Shown: positions 11,741 through 23,756 of the stretch, piece after piece | How the letters are laid out: every line of letters begins with the position of its first letter | Numbering within the stretch: the first letter of the stretch is position 1 | Assembly: GCF_963678635.1 (NCBI RefSeq) | Contig: NC_087062.1 | Span: forward strand, 62,843,253 to 62,903,252 | Source: Symsagittifera roscoffensis | Lineage: Eukaryota > Xenacoelomorpha > Acoela > Convolutidae | Length of the DNA stretch: 60,000 bases | Direction of reading: 5' to 3' | The notes under the pieces: model-generated | Seen by the model: only the letters and a program-made list of their open reading frames with translations | Told to the model about the DNA's origin: nothing | The model's database searches: none | Translations under genes and position numbers: made by a program

Positions 11741-13695
11741 ATGGCTTATATATATTCAACTATTTTGTAATTTTAATGCCCGTAAAAATGACAATAAAAT
11801 CAATAATGATCCATGGGAGCTCGGTGCGGGCGGTTTGCTTACGCTGTCTACAAAATATTTTGATCTGTTATAAACGAAACTTCGCGATGCCCTAGACTTT
11901 CGCTAAAAATATTTCCTTTCAAACTGATTTTTTATGTAACAGCTTTTAGTTGATTCAACGAAGGAGTTCTAATGACATTGCCGACAAAGAACTAAGCAAT
12001 AAAAAAAAGTCGACGTTGAAATGAAGTCTCCAAACTTAAATGCAGATCTCATTGGTCAGGTGGTCTGGGGAAAACAATCGGTGGTAACGTTCAAAAACCG
12101 TGTTAAAAAATTTGGTCCCCGTTTTACCAAAAGCTAAGCTCATTTATCTAGATTCAGCTGATCTCAGCAAAAGAAAAGTCACGTTCGTTCTAAACATAGT
12201 TAAGTGGGATAAAAATGGACATTTGTTGCGAGCTTTTCTCATGCGCGAAGGACCGAATGGGCGAAAAAACTGGTGTCTAAGAACCGAAGACAAAATTAGC
12301 CGAAAGTCAATTTTTAGAATGAAACAATTGCCATTCAGTTAAAATGATTTAAATGAAGCAATACTTTGCTTCTTTCACTGCGTGATTGTCCCAATTTTGC
12401 GGCGGTCAATGACAAATTGAAAATTTTGCATATTTCTGCGTTTTTATATTCGGCCAAAATCAATACTCCAGTCCCTGGAAATGTTTACTTTCTTTCCAAA
12501 TTTTAGATTACTGAAATCTGATTGGCTGATTTTTTATTTTCGCGCATTCGGTCCTTCGTGCATGAGGGATTCCACTACATTTGTCGTCTACAGTCACGTG
12601 ATGCGCAGGGACCGTGTAGTTTTGAGTTCGCCGCTCTGCGAGCTTCCAATTAAGGTATACATTCGCCGTACCGATGTAAACGGCTACTTGCTGAGTTAAA
12701 AGATGATTGAACAATAAGCTTTTGCCAATTCTTTACGAGGCCAAACTGTGTATTTTTGTGAACTGTAAGCGGATTCCGCAACAAGCCAAAACCAGATTTA
12801 GGGTTTTTTTACTTATTGCGCCCAAATTTCTTAATTTGGAAACTTTCAATGTATAAATGCAGAGAACAAAAAACTGATAGCACTGATTGGTTTTGTTAAT
12901 ATAAATGCGGCCAGTTTAATCTATAGCCGATTTCAAACAAGGCCGAATTTTGTGAAGGTGATCGTTCTTTCATGGAGTTTTTTTCGGTCTTTTTTTGGTC
13001 TGGGTAAAAATCTGCTGCTCTGAAGTAAATTCTAATGGTTAACCATGAGTTCTTGACTTTAGGCCGGTACAAGTATGATATTTAGGTACCTTAATTTTAG
13101 ATGGGTGTGGGTCCCTAAAAAATGTTCAGGTTTCAAATTATTCGAAAACAAAATTTGCATTTGTTTACATGTGATTTTGAAATTTACGCGAAAATTGCGA
13201 GACCCATCTTTCATACTTATTTTTTCCTGGGACCTAACTATCATACTCGTAATGGCCTGTTTGGCTTATTAACAAGTCCATCTAACATTGTAAACAGAAC
13301 ACTTTGAGATGCTGCTGAAATTTGATCAGCTTATTTTAGCCAATCAGGTTGAAACAGTATAGTTTCAGTTCAGAAATATTAGTTTTTGAAGAATCTTCTG
13401 AAGGATTGATTAAAGAATACTCCGTAAATCGCAACATTTTCTTTGATTTTTTTGCTGTTTTGGATTTACACAGACAAAGCCAAAACACTGTTTTTCTCAA
13501 AATTGCTCCAAAAATTTGCGGAATCCGCAACTGCATTTGCGGAATCTGGAACAGTTTGGGGAATCCACAAACAACAAATAAGCACAAAAATACAGACACA
13601 AAATTGTGCGCCTATCCATTGCACAGTTTGGCCTCCGTAATATTTTCAATTAAACTTGAGTTGCCAATCCGCGTTGATCAACTACTTGATTTCAA
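11741..13695. other. No supportable gene; several short open frames
   Basis: An 80-codon plus frame (12100-12342) and short overlapping frames at 12481-12714 and 13059-13702 occur here. The overlapping opposite-strand frames near 13349-13640 cannot both be coding, and none shows a recognised motif. A locally repeated TTTGCGGAATC occurs at about 13513-13550. Confidence 0.45.
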
Positions 13696-14135
13696 ATACT
13701 GAAAAAAAGTGCTCGTATCAAGGCAAAGCCCTGAATATTCCGAATTCATTTTAAAATCTATGAAAAACGAATTCCAAAAAGAAAAAAAAATCATTTTTTT
13801 GTGTTTTTTTGAAATTCATCTCCCCACACGCTATGTTAAGTACAGTTGGATGTAAACTCAATTTGATTCGATTTCAAAGAAGGATTAAATCTGCACTCAG
13901 GCGTTATGTGCACGGGTTTATTATCCCGAATTAGCCTAACTGGCAACCTTCAAACTCACATAGCCCTAAAAATATATCTATGTGAAACACTTTTTTATAT
14001 TTGAACTCAAGATAACAAAACGTTTCGACTGACCAAATCATTTTGTCAAAATTTGCTTTGTAAAATTTCGAATCTTTCGAAAAAACCATCGTTAGCACAA
14101 ATATTCTGCCACTGTCTTCGAAAGTCGGAGAAAAT
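13696..14135. repeat. R1 repeat family copy, interrupted
   Basis: In the orientation opposite to 16874-17395. It begins GTGCTCGTATCAAGG, AAGCCCTGAATATTCCGA, then CATCTCCCCACACGCTATGTTAAGTACA, and ends with GCACAAATATTCTGCC and TCTTCGAAAGTCGGAG. The middle is diverged or replaced. Confidence 0.5.
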
Positions 14136-16149
14136 AAGTCTAGTCGTATTCTGGTGAAGCCTTGAATGTTCATTTTTTTAAGATCAATACAGTAGCGTTC
14201 ACTTTCAGATCTTTGGATAAAATTATCAGAATAAAATGAAAAAAAAAAATTGAAAATTCATCCTCACATCCTATGAAAAATAAATTGATACATTTTATTT
14301 ATAGCAAAGTATGTTTTCTATTAAATAGCATGAATCAATGCAGTTTTTAGCAAAATTTAAGATGAATTAAATCTCCAACTACAATAATTAGTACGTATCG
14401 AGCAATGATTATTTCAAATTGACCAAATGGCAATATTAAAACCCTCATAACATTACAACAAGACTAATCGTGTCACGTCAAAATTCTGAATGTTCTGATT
14501 GCCATTTATTTGGTCTATAAAAGTTTTTGATTAATGAAGTTTTGACAAACTGTGAAAGTTAGGCTGATGATATCAAATTTAAAATTGATTCAACTAATGG
14601 ATTTTTTTCTCATTTTTAGTAAGACTCCTACAATATAATTTAATCGATGGTTAACGCTTGAAACTGGATGCGGGTAGTGCTCCGTTTGGTTGGTTTTTTT
14701 CCTGATAAGTCTTGCTAGGATTTTTAAAAAAGCCCAAAAATACATAAAAGTAGTTCATCGCCTCAGTCATTGTTGAGTCATTGGCTGGAATTTGTCTAAT
14801 TTTGATTTTGCAGAAGATAACAAATTCATCCAGTCTTGTCAATCAAAGAGTAGACGAAGAAAAGGTAGTTGTGTAAATTGACGCTGAGGTTTGAACTCGC
14901 GGGAAAGTTTTATTTTATTGCGGAAAAATGGGGCTAAAAACCTGATTTTGCAGCATTAATAAATAATTCAAGAAACTATTTACCATAAATAGAAAAACAG
15001 CGGATAAATTATACTTCTAAATATAGACAAAAAATCTGGCACTTTTCTAAATTATGCAAATTATGACTGAAATTATTCAATTAGTTTTAATATATTTAGA
15101 CCTTCGTGATAAATCATTAAATTTGAAACTTGGAGTTGCTGGCAGTTGTCGAGTTAGGGTGAGAAATTTATAGTTTTACCGTTCAACTTCTGACTTTCGA
15201 AAAATGCAAGGCATGCAGTGCTCAGTGTTTTTTTATTCTGCTAGATTTTGACTCCCGTAATAACAATTTTAACAGAACTACACAAAAACAAGTTGAATGA
15301 GTTCATGTCTTCGCTAAAGTTTCTTTAAAAATTTCAGTAATAGGCATGTTATTTCCGAGCTCCTTTTAATCTGTTTCATTTGAACTTTTAGAAAACTAAA
15401 CAGAATATCATAGTTTGGTAAATCTTATAATCAATTAAAAATTACATGGATATTTTTTATGGTTTCCACCGTAGCACAAAAAAATAGCAAACTGCTCGTA
15501 TCAATGTGAGTACTTAAATCGTTGAATGCATCAATTTATTTGTATTGTAAAAAATTTTCTTGAGAGGAGATAAGAAATTGAAAAAAAAAATTATATCAAT
15601 ACCAAAAATAAAAAAAAATTTTCTTTGATTTTACTAAATTTATAAAAACCAAAAGCAATAATTTGAGGCAAAGCCATCAGTTTCTTTTAACTTCAAAACT
15701 GATACTTTTTAGCCATAACTGAATGATTATTTTGAGAAGAAAACTTCAAAATTAATTTTGTCTATGTTTTTGATTCCTCCCAACACGCAATTTAATTTAC
15801 GAAGTGATTTACGAGTTTTTAGTAAAACTCAGTTAAAACTAATAATAGCATGCTGCATTTCCCTTGAAAAAAATCGGAACTTCGGGCGGAATATTTTGCG
15901 GTCTTTTGAAATAACGCTTTCGGTATTAAAGATAAACCACTATAAGCTGCACAACGTTTAGTTCAAATTGACACAATGGGTGACTTTCAAACACTTATAT
16001 TTGTAAAGCAAAACTGCTCAAACTTCAGGGAAAACCCTGAAGAATCTGACTACTCCCCAAATCTGAGGAAAAAAATGGTAAAAAAGTGCATTTTTCAGTT
16101 TTGCCTTCTTTTCATCCCCATAAACGATGTATGAAAAAACAAAGGAATG
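14136..16149. other. No recognisable gene
   Basis: About 2 kb of AT-rich DNA with short open frames only. A stray CTGCTCGTATCAATGTGAG near 15491 resembles one R1 end, but the rest of the repeat is not evident. Confidence 0.45.
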
Positions 16150-18060
16150 CGTTTAGCGTCTCGTTTTGTATAAATAGGACCAAATTCAAAATTGCTTGCC
16201 TCAAATCAATTTGGAATGATTTATTTTGCCGCTTACGAGTGTTACAAAAATCAACATGACGCATGTTGTTGATTCCGAGTAGATAAAATTGCAATTTTGA
16301 AACTCTAAAAACTCCATCACTTTCTTGGAAAATTGAAAAAAACAAAACCGGAAGTTTCTGTCTTTCCTTTTAAGCTTAGCAAAAACTCGTCGAAAAATTG
16401 ATAAAATAATTGAGATAACTTGATAACTTCGAAAATAAAATAATTTTTGTTCAATCTCAAAATTTTGACATACATTTTTTTCTTTTCCGACACATCATCA
16501 AAAAAATGTTGCATTTAATTTCTCGAATTGTATTAATTGGACCAAAAGGCTAGCTTCAATTCAATTTGGAATGAATCATTTTGTCGCTTGAGTGTTGAAA
16601 AATTAACGGAAGTAGCAATTACCAAACTCGAATTACCAAATTTTTTAAAAAAATAATGGCAAAAAAATACTTTCAAATTTGAGCTCAGCAAAACAATAAA
16701 ATTCAGACAAAACTTTTTACAAAATTAGGAAAAAAAACTGTCAGAAAAATGATAAAATAATTTTTAAAAAAAGTTTAGAAAAAAGAAAAAAATTTTATTC
16801 AATTTTGATTTTTGCTTAATCTTATTTTTATCTTGGCTTTATTTTTATTCTTTTCCGACATGCTATTAATTATTGTTCCGACTTTCGATACAAAAGTAAC
16901 GAAATATTTGTGCTCGGGGTGGGTTTTTTTTCTTCAGACAAAATTCGACTTTTTAACTAGCCATTTTTGACGGAATTTTTTTCTATCAATCGAAAGGTAT
17001 TGTTGTCCTGAGCTCAAATTTGAAAAGATATTTCACCTGTGATCATTTTTTGTAAAGTTACGGGGGTTTAAAGATTGCCATTTTGGCCAATTTGGGATGA
17101 TTAACACGCGATATATTTTGCGCTATTAACGTGTAAGCGGAGAGTTAATCCGTCTTAGAAATCGTTCCAAATTGGTTGAAAGAAGCTTATTTGCCATAAT
17201 TGATTTGTTACAAGAAGCGAAATCTATCCTTTTGTACTTTATATGGCGTATGGGGGGATGATTTTCTTAAAAAAAAAAAAATTTAGAGTTTTTTTAATTT
17301 TTTTTTTCATTTTGTTTGATTACATTTGATTTTTTAATGTTTTTACTGCTCCATAAACCTTAAAAGGCAGTCGGAACATTCAGGGCTTCGCCCTGATACG
17401 AGCAGTTTTGTTACAATTTAAAATGACGCAATTAAGGTCTCGTATCGTAATAATACGGCCAAATTGCTTGCCTCACTTCAATTTCGAATGAATCATTTTG
17501 CCGCTAACATTTGTTGAAAAAACGTAGAATGACGCACGTTGTTGATTCCAAGTTGGCGGAAATGGCAATTAACGAACACTAAACATTTTGACAAAAGTTT
17601 ATGGCAAAAAAGTACTTTCAAACTTGAGCTCAATAGAACAATTCTTTTCAAACAATTAATATAAACAATGGTTACCAAAAATAAATTTGTCAGAAAAATG
17701 ATAAAATAATTGAAATAGTTTAAAAAATTGAATAAATTTTTAATCAATCTTGATGTTTTTGCTTTATTTTATTCTTTTCCGACACGCTATCTATTATTAA
17801 GTTTTAAAGCGACGCAATAAGGGTCTTGTATCGTATTAATAGGACCTAGTTGCTTGCCTCAGTTCAATTTGAAATGAATCATTTTGCCGCTAACGTGTGT
17901 TGAAAAAACCCAACATGACGCACGTTGATGTTTCCAAGTTGATAAAGAGCTATTTTGAAACTCTAAAAGTTTTGAAAAAAATTTAAAGCCAAAAGTTGTT
18001 TCAAATTTGAGCTCAGTAAAACCATATTTACAGACAATATGAAAAGGCTGTCAAAATCTT
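16150..18060. repeat. R3 repeat array: four ~350-bp units, split by an R1 copy
   Basis: Units start near 16155, 16525, 17435 and 17820. Each carries in order a GTAT(A/T)AATAGGACC-like block, TGCTTGCCTCA...TTCAATTTGGAATGAATCATTTTG, CCGCTAACG.GTGTTGAAAAA, CATGACGCACGTTG, a block with GAAACTCTAAAA, and TTTCAAATTTGAGCTCAG(C/T)A. The first three units end in TTCTTTTCCGACAC; in the fourth I did not follow the repeat past the GAGCTCAG block. Units 2 and 3 are separated by the R1 element at 16874-17395. Short minus-strand open frames here (16112-16514, 17493-17747) repeat with the units and look non-coding. Confidence 0.72.
16874..17395 (+). mobile_element. R1 non-autonomous DNA element, best uninterrupted copy
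   Basis: The left end TGTTCCGACT (16874) is matched by the inverted AGTCGGAACA (17369-17378), giving 10-bp terminal inverted repeats about 505 bp apart. Just outside lies a perfect hairpin, CAGGGCTTCGCCCTG (17381-17395), also found in altered form at the same place in other copies, so the true element may extend past it. No open frame spans it. I cannot assign a clear target duplication. Related copies: 6115, 8235, 13696, 27310/33694 (one copy split in two) and 41035. Confidence 0.65.
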
Positions 18061-18984
18061 CGGTTTTAAGTTTAAAGTTCATTAGATTAAACACAATCCA
18101 TAGCAAAGATTGTCCGTCACATGACCAAAAATTTACTGGCTAAAAACAGCCGATTCGGTGAAAAAAATTTGATGTAGATCCGCTGATAATTTTTTATTCT
18201 GACGGGTTTTATAGATAGTTTTTGTCGTCCTTTCCTTACCAATCTATTCCAAATTGAATGGGGAAAAAATGGTTTCGAGGCAAAATGCAAACAAAATTTT
18301 CTGACGACATGAGGGAGCGGTTTATCATTGATGTCTCCACTTTTCTTTGATAATTAGGCCTTGATGATAATTTTGTATATTTTATGACGCATGCTTGCAA
18401 ATTCATTACCTTAACGCCAATTAATTTTCTTCAATAAAACTTTTAACCTGCTGGCAACCTTTTAAAAAAGTGGATTTTCTTTACATTGATTTTTTCATAA
18501 CCTCGGTAAGTTGGATGATTGCCCATTTTATAATTCTCAGACACATAATCAAATCAAATCAAATTGAGTATATTGAAATCCAGGCCTAAGTATTTACACT
18601 ATAACACAAACAATAATTCATTTTTAGTTTGAATAGATTTTTGTTTCGCGAAAACCTCTAAGTACAGGTGGTTTTAGACAAAGCAAGACAATTTTGAAGT
18701 ATTGACTTTATTTTCTCTCCAATGTTTTAAACTGTTCTGTTGATCAAAACTGCTCTAAGTAGGGTAGCTTTCTTGGGTAGGTAGCAGTAAGTAAACAACC
18801 GCGCCTTCATACTTGTCATTAAATAGAAAAGTACTAAATTAACCAATTGAAATCGACACAAGAAAAGAATCGTACGAAATGAATAAATGTTAAGTTTTTA
18901 TTTTGTACGGTTACTTGAAGGTTTGAAGTTCCATGAATAATAATCAATTATCATCAATTTTTATGGTTTTGTCTCCATAAAACT
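18061..18984. other. No recognisable feature
   Basis: AT-rich; a short run of ATCAA repeats near 18549-18566; no gene identified. Confidence 0.5.
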
Positions 18985-19910
18985 CTAAAATGATCGATTA
19001 TAATGGATTACTGATTAATTATAGAACACATAAATTAGAAATCATGCACAATCCATTATGAATAAAAATGGTTTATAATGGTTTATATTTATGATAGTGG
19101 ATTATAACAGATTTTCATGAGTAAGAGCATAGGTTTTCCAAAACTTTGAAAGTAAATGTTCAAAATTTGAACATTGTAATCGCTAAATAGTGTTGTACAT
19201 TGGCAACAGCAAAAAGTAGTTTTTGTTTTATTCTTTTTTTCCTTATTGTCCCCTCCACCTAAAAACATCACACTATTCCTACTTCCTTCAGTTACCCCCA
19301 CCTCCCCCTCCCCCTGCCTACCATATACCGCTTACTAACGTTTACCGTAAAAATATGTAACAAATATTGTTAACGTGAGCCCGTCCCCACGCAGACACAC
19401 CTTCAACCACCCTGCAGACATTTACGCCCTCCCAAAACATTACGTGGGGGTGGGGTGTGTGGAGGGGGTAGGGTAGGCGGGGGGGGGGGGGGGTAAGAAG
19501 TGGGGGTATAAAGGCAAATGGGATGGGGTAGGTTTGTGTATCAATATGGGTGATGGGAGATGGGCGTGTTTAACTTGGGTGCTAAAAATGAGAAGAACTA
19601 GGTATTAAGTGTGAGATATACAGGCTTCTCAAAAATTAACAAAGTGGGAGCAAGTTTAGAAAATGATTAGGCTGTGAGTGATGCAGAAAAATCTGCACTT
19701 TGGCAGAAGTTTTGGAAGTAACTAATAGAGATTTTAATCCATTATAACTCAATATAATGTACATTAAATTGCTTATAATTGATTTAATTTTTGAAAAAAA
19801 AAAAAACGTTTATACTGGATTATAATCGAGTTAGTGGTCCCAGTAAGTCATTATAATCAATTATAATACCAAAATTTTTGACCTGAAAAATTGATTAAAA
19901 TCGAGTATTA
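18985..19910. repeat. TTATAAT palindromic motif clusters flanking a G/C-rich island
   Basis: TTATAATGGATTA-type near-palindromes occur at about 18985-19100 and again at 19735-19900, the same motif as at 10640-11740. They bracket the C-rich/G-rich island at 19245-19540. Confidence 0.55.
19245..19540. repeat. Facing C-rich and G-rich tracts with G-quadruplex potential
   Basis: C-rich tracts lie at about 19246-19320 (runs CCCCC, CCCCC and CCCC). G-rich tracts lie at 19441-19540 (GGGGGTGGGG, GGAGGGGGTAGGG and a run of about 15 G at 19481-19493). The plus strand of the second part holds many closely spaced G-runs. The two parts could in principle pair with each other across about 120 bp. Confidence 0.7.
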
Positions 19911-20782
19911 TCCATGGAATTTCACTGCGGGTACTGTTTTTTCTCGTTTTGATTGGTTGGTTTAGTCTTCATCTAATGACTAACGAGCCTGACTAAGCGA
20001 TCGTCTACTAACAAAACGCACTTCAGCTTCCTCGAACCAACCTTAACTAATTACATTTACGATCTGTCGCCATTATCTTACATGCTGTAGTCAGATGGCG
20101 TGAAATCCAATACTGGCTTAAGCTAACCAAACAAAAATAACGAAACTCGAAACTTTAAACGCTTTTTTTCGCAAATTGAGTTTATTTTAGAACAAAAAAT
20201 GATAGTAAAAATTTTTCAGATTTGAATCAAGTAACTCAACATCTTCTCCACTTTTTTGTCCAGGGCCAGGATGTTAACATGATTCTGAGTTTGAAATTGT
20301 AGCCAATCACAAGCAAGCTACACGTAACGCTTAAAAAATTTTGTTCTAAATAAATCCTAGGGTTGAGGGTCTTACTTTGATCTATCTAAAGGGAATCTCA
20401 AATTGACCCTTACATTTTTGGAAAAATTAGAAGGCTATATGTTTTCCTAGCAAAAATATCTTTTGGCTCATTTTAAGTCAACTTCTTATGCAGCCGTTTT
20501 ATCTCAAATCTTCAAATAAATGAATACTTTTTAGCCAAAAAAAATCAAATTGCCAAATTAAGTACCAATTTTTTATTTAAAAATTTTTTAAAAGAACGTT
20601 TTTCTCAAATATCTGGAGACTATCTGAAAAATAAATTCTTTTAAAAACCTTAATAGTTTTTATACAGATAACAACAACATTTTGTCTAATTTTAATCCAA
20701 CTTGATAAGAAAGCGTTCAAGGTATTCAGTTTTGTTTATTTTCTCCTGACAGTTTAAATCAGCCCTGTGAAAATATCTTAAT
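19911..20782. other. No recognisable feature
   Basis: AT-rich DNA with A/T homopolymers, no gene or repeat recognised. Confidence 0.5.
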
Positions 20783-21205
20783 CAGGGGCGGATTTAGGGG
20801 GGGGGGGGGGCGGACGCCCTTTCCTCCTCAGGTATTCGACCCCCTGCCGACCCAAAGGGTCCCCCCTTTGATACTTTTTCAGAAATCCATTTTTGGCCGA
20901 CCGACCCTAAAATTTTTCTAAAGCCGCCTTCGGCGCCAATATATACTAACTTTGAGGGGGAGCGCGCGCCAAAAAAAACGCGATTTTTTTGTCAAATTTT
21001 TTCAAAAAGTGCCCAAAACCGGCTTTTTGACTGTTTTTTCAAAAACTTGCTTGCGGCGCAGAAATTTTTGCCAAAATAGGGGCAAAACAGTGCTTTGGGA
21101 GAGCTCGAAAAATCAATTTGGTCGACCTAAAAAAAAAAAGGTCGTCAAAGTTTTCGAAAATTTTAAAATCCGCCCCCCCCCCCCTCGAGAAAATCCTAGA
21201 AAAGT
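20783..21205. mobile_element. hAT-like MITE, copy missing its 3' end
   Basis: It starts with CAGGGGCGGATTTAGG, the same terminus as the complete copy at 23345-23756, and follows it nearly base for base: GACCCCCTGCCGACCCAAAG, the GCGCCTTCGGCGCC-like hairpin, GGGAGCGCGCGCC and CGAGAAAATCCTAGA. It then stops about 10 bp short of the expected inverted terminus. The 143-codon plus frame starting at 20952 lies inside and beyond it and is not credible as a gene. Confidence 0.8.
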
Positions 21206-21281
21206 GCATTCAAAAGTGCCGATAACAAAAAAATTAATCGAGTGCCAACTTTTAACAGTTTTGAGACGCTCATCCCTCCCT

Positions 21282-21320
21282 AATACCCCCCCCCCCCCCC
21301 TCCCCCCCCTCCCCTCCCCC
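21282..21320. repeat. Poly-C / CCCT tract
   Basis: A run of about 19 C at 21286-21300 is followed by TCCCCCCCCTCCCCTCCCCC. Simple low-complexity DNA, prone to assembly error. Confidence 0.9.
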
Positions 21321-22060
21321 TATACTGAGAGATACTTAGAACTGAGAGTAAAAAATGGCCGAATCGAAATAATGGTGTACTAAGCGCTAGTATGTGAGAC
21401 AAGAGACAGAGGACAAAAGACAGAGTCAAAAATAAAGTTGATTCTTACTCGAAATGAGTTCTTTCACTCTTTGTCTTTCATTAACGGTAATCGTGAAGAA
21501 ATTTTTGATTTCGCCTTTACATCTAAGGAAAGGCCGCCGCCCATATTGAGTTTCCCTCGAAAACATTTAAATATTAAGTTTTATTTAAAAAGTAAATTAT
21601 ATCCGCTGTTGATTTTTTCCGCCATCTTAAAATAAATCTGGCCTAAATTTAGGTATAATTTATTGATATTTTGAGCTTTGTGTCTGAAAAAAAATTGACA
21701 GATGCTTTCATATTAGTTTTCCAGGAAGTACAAATCTATAAGTTAAAGACAAACCATCAGACTTTCAGCTAGTTGCGTCACGCTTTTGGGGTAAAAAATA
21801 TCTTTGATCCAAATAAATCGACTGTATTCGAAAACAAAACACAGTTTTAATTTGATTTGCTATTGATTTTCTTAGCATTTCCATTGGCACGACTCATTTA
21901 TTGATCGGCTGGTAATAGTCATAATAACATCATCGTGATCAAACGACAGTTAAAAAGAAAGTCATATTTTGAGTTGAGTAATTGCAGTTCACACCTTTTC
22001 ATCGTGAAACTAGAAAGCATTTCAGCCACAAAAATCATGACCAATCTGAAGAACTCCAGA

Positions 22061-22253
22061 ATGGGACTAAACAGGAAAGCGAGAGTGAACAGGTCAAAAG
22101 TAGACAAGGCTTCTGCGTGGTGTGTCGCAATTGTGCTCTGGGTTTTGTGCTCTTCGGCTGCTCAGGTGGGAGAAATGAAGGAACTAAATGACTCTGTCTG
22201 TTCAAATGACGACTACTGGGGGAACATCGATGAAAACCCGAAAACCTTCATGG
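22061..22253 (+). CDS. Exon 1: secreted IL-17-like cysteine-rich protein, signal peptide
   Basis: First coding exon of the one host gene I can support. From the ATG at 22061 (an in-frame ATG at 22037 is an alternative, adding 8 residues) it encodes a basic N-terminus, then a hydrophobic stretch AWCVAIVLWVLCSSAAQ, typical of a signal peptide, then an acidic segment with a possible N-glycosylation site (NDS). The donor G|GTCAGT at 22253/22254 leaves phase 1, which fits the acceptor of exon 2. The four exons total 747 nt, that is 248 residues plus a stop, with all phases agreeing (1, 1, 2). The start choice is inferred; no promoter element was identified. Confidence 0.62.
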
Positions 22254-22668
22254 GTCAGTTAAGTTATAAACATTTTTGGAGTGATTGGAACTTTATCAAA
22301 CAAAACCTGGGCAATTTCTAACATAGCTAATGTAAGCCATTTAGCTCTAGAGATATCTGATCGTTCGACTAGGAGTTACTAATTGATCTCTGCTTGTTAT
22401 AGTAAAAATCTAAGCTCAAATATATTTTTTCTAAGTCATCAAATGGAAATTTGAGCTATATAAATTTCATGTTTTCAGCTTGCATACAGAATGTATTTAA
22501 GTTTAAGACATGAAGTTTATATAGCTCAAATCTCTTTTTGATAAGCTGCAAACACATTTTTTTGTTTCAATGTTTAATGCACATTGCAGCGCAAATGTTC
22601 GATGCAAATGTCACAAAAAATTGTATTTTTTTGGAAAGGTTTTCAAGCGGGGTTTTTGTGTTATGCAG

Positions 22669-22806
22669 AAGCGTATGACGAAATTATGAATTCGGATGAG
22701 GAGATCACAGAGAACTGCGCGGACGTAGTGGACACAGGGTGCAAAACAAAACAGAAGAGCCTCAACAACGCAAACGCATGCATTAATTGTCCTCTAAACC
22801 ACACAG
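22669..22806 (+). CDS. Exon 2: secreted IL-17-like cysteine-rich protein
   Basis: Acceptor TTATGCAG at 22661-22668 and donor ACACAG|GTGAG at 22806. Entering in phase 1 from exon 1 gives an open 46-codon exon with four cysteines (TENCADVVDTGCKTK and NACINCPLN) and leaves in phase 1. An upstream acceptor at 22588 gives a stop in the incoming phase and was discarded. The segment is the variable, pre-core region of a secreted protein and shows no domain on its own. Intron 1 is about 415 bp. Confidence 0.62.
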
Positions 22807-23344
22807 GTGAGAGAACTTAAGCCATACATATAAGGAGGAAGACAGCTTTTTCAAATATTGTAAGCAGGGGCCTCAGATTTGAGCGTGTAGGGGAGGGGGG
22901 CAGATGGGATCGCTAAGGGAATTTAAGCAGAATAAAGACACAAGCAAGCTTTGACTCCCAGACCCGCACTGACAAAAATGGATCAAAATTTGATTTTAGC
23001 GTGAAAAAAGAATGTAGAACAAATTGAGATCGATTTTAGCATGAAAATTTATAAAGATTAAATAGAAGAGGAAAAAATTAATTTTATCAAAATAAAAAAT
23101 CATTTCAAATTGATCTTAAGTCCCAGCTAAAAAAAATTGACCTAAATTGATTTTAAGTCGACTCGAATTCTTTTTTGTCCAGTATTTAGTTGTTTTTTTT
23201 CTGGGGGTTTAAAACGGGTTTAAATCAATTTAAATCGATTGCTTTTTCGAGTTTTTCGATTTCTTACGTTTTGGGTTTGTGTTGCAATTATTCAGTGCCA
23301 ATTATTTTTAGTTTTACATCCATAGCGTCTGGTAGCATTTAGCA

Positions 23345-23756
23345 CAGGGGCGGATTTAGGGGGGGGGGGACGCCCCCCCCTCAGGGATTCGACCCCCTGC
23401 CGACCCAAAGGGTCCCCCCTTTGATACTTTTTCAGAAATCCATTTTTGGCGGATCGACCCTAAAATTTTTCTAAAGGCGCCTTCGGCGCCAATATATACT
23501 AACTTTGAGGGGGAGCGCGCGCCAAAAAAAATGCGATTTTTTTGTCAAAATTTTTCAAAAATTGCCCAAAAACGGCTTTTTTGACTGTTTTTTAAAAAAT
23601 TTGCCTGCGGCGCAGAAAATTTTGCCAAAATAGGGGCAAAGCAGTGCTCTGGGAGAGCTCGAAAAATCAATTTGGTCGACCTAAAAAAAAAAAAAAAAAG
23701 GTCAAAATTTTTCGAAAATCCGCCCCCCCCTCGAGAAAATCCTAGATCCGCCCCTG
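23345..23756. mobile_element. Complete hAT-like MITE in intron 2
   Basis: 412 bp bounded by imperfect 16-bp inverted termini, CAGGGGCGGATTTAGG at the left and CCTAGATCCGCCCCTG at the right. It is flanked by a perfect 8-bp direct repeat ATTTAGCA (23337-23344 and 23757-23764). An 8-bp target duplication with CAGGGGCGG termini is characteristic of hAT-superfamily non-autonomous elements. No transposase is encoded; the minus frame at 23545-23796 reads through the element and is not a gene. A truncated sister copy lies at 20783. Confidence 0.9.

Noticed and set aside
13349-13702. 117-codon plus frame with overlapping 87-codon minus and 65-codon plus frames
   Set aside because: Three overlapping frames on both strands with no motif; typical chance frames in this region.
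20952-21383. 143-codon plus frame with proline runs
   Set aside because: Lies in a MITE copy and a poly-C tract; the proline runs are translated homopolymer.
22588-22668. Upstream acceptor for exon 2 at 22588
   Set aside because: In the phase set by exon 1 it meets a stop at the end of the added stretch; the acceptor at 22668 keeps all phases consistent.
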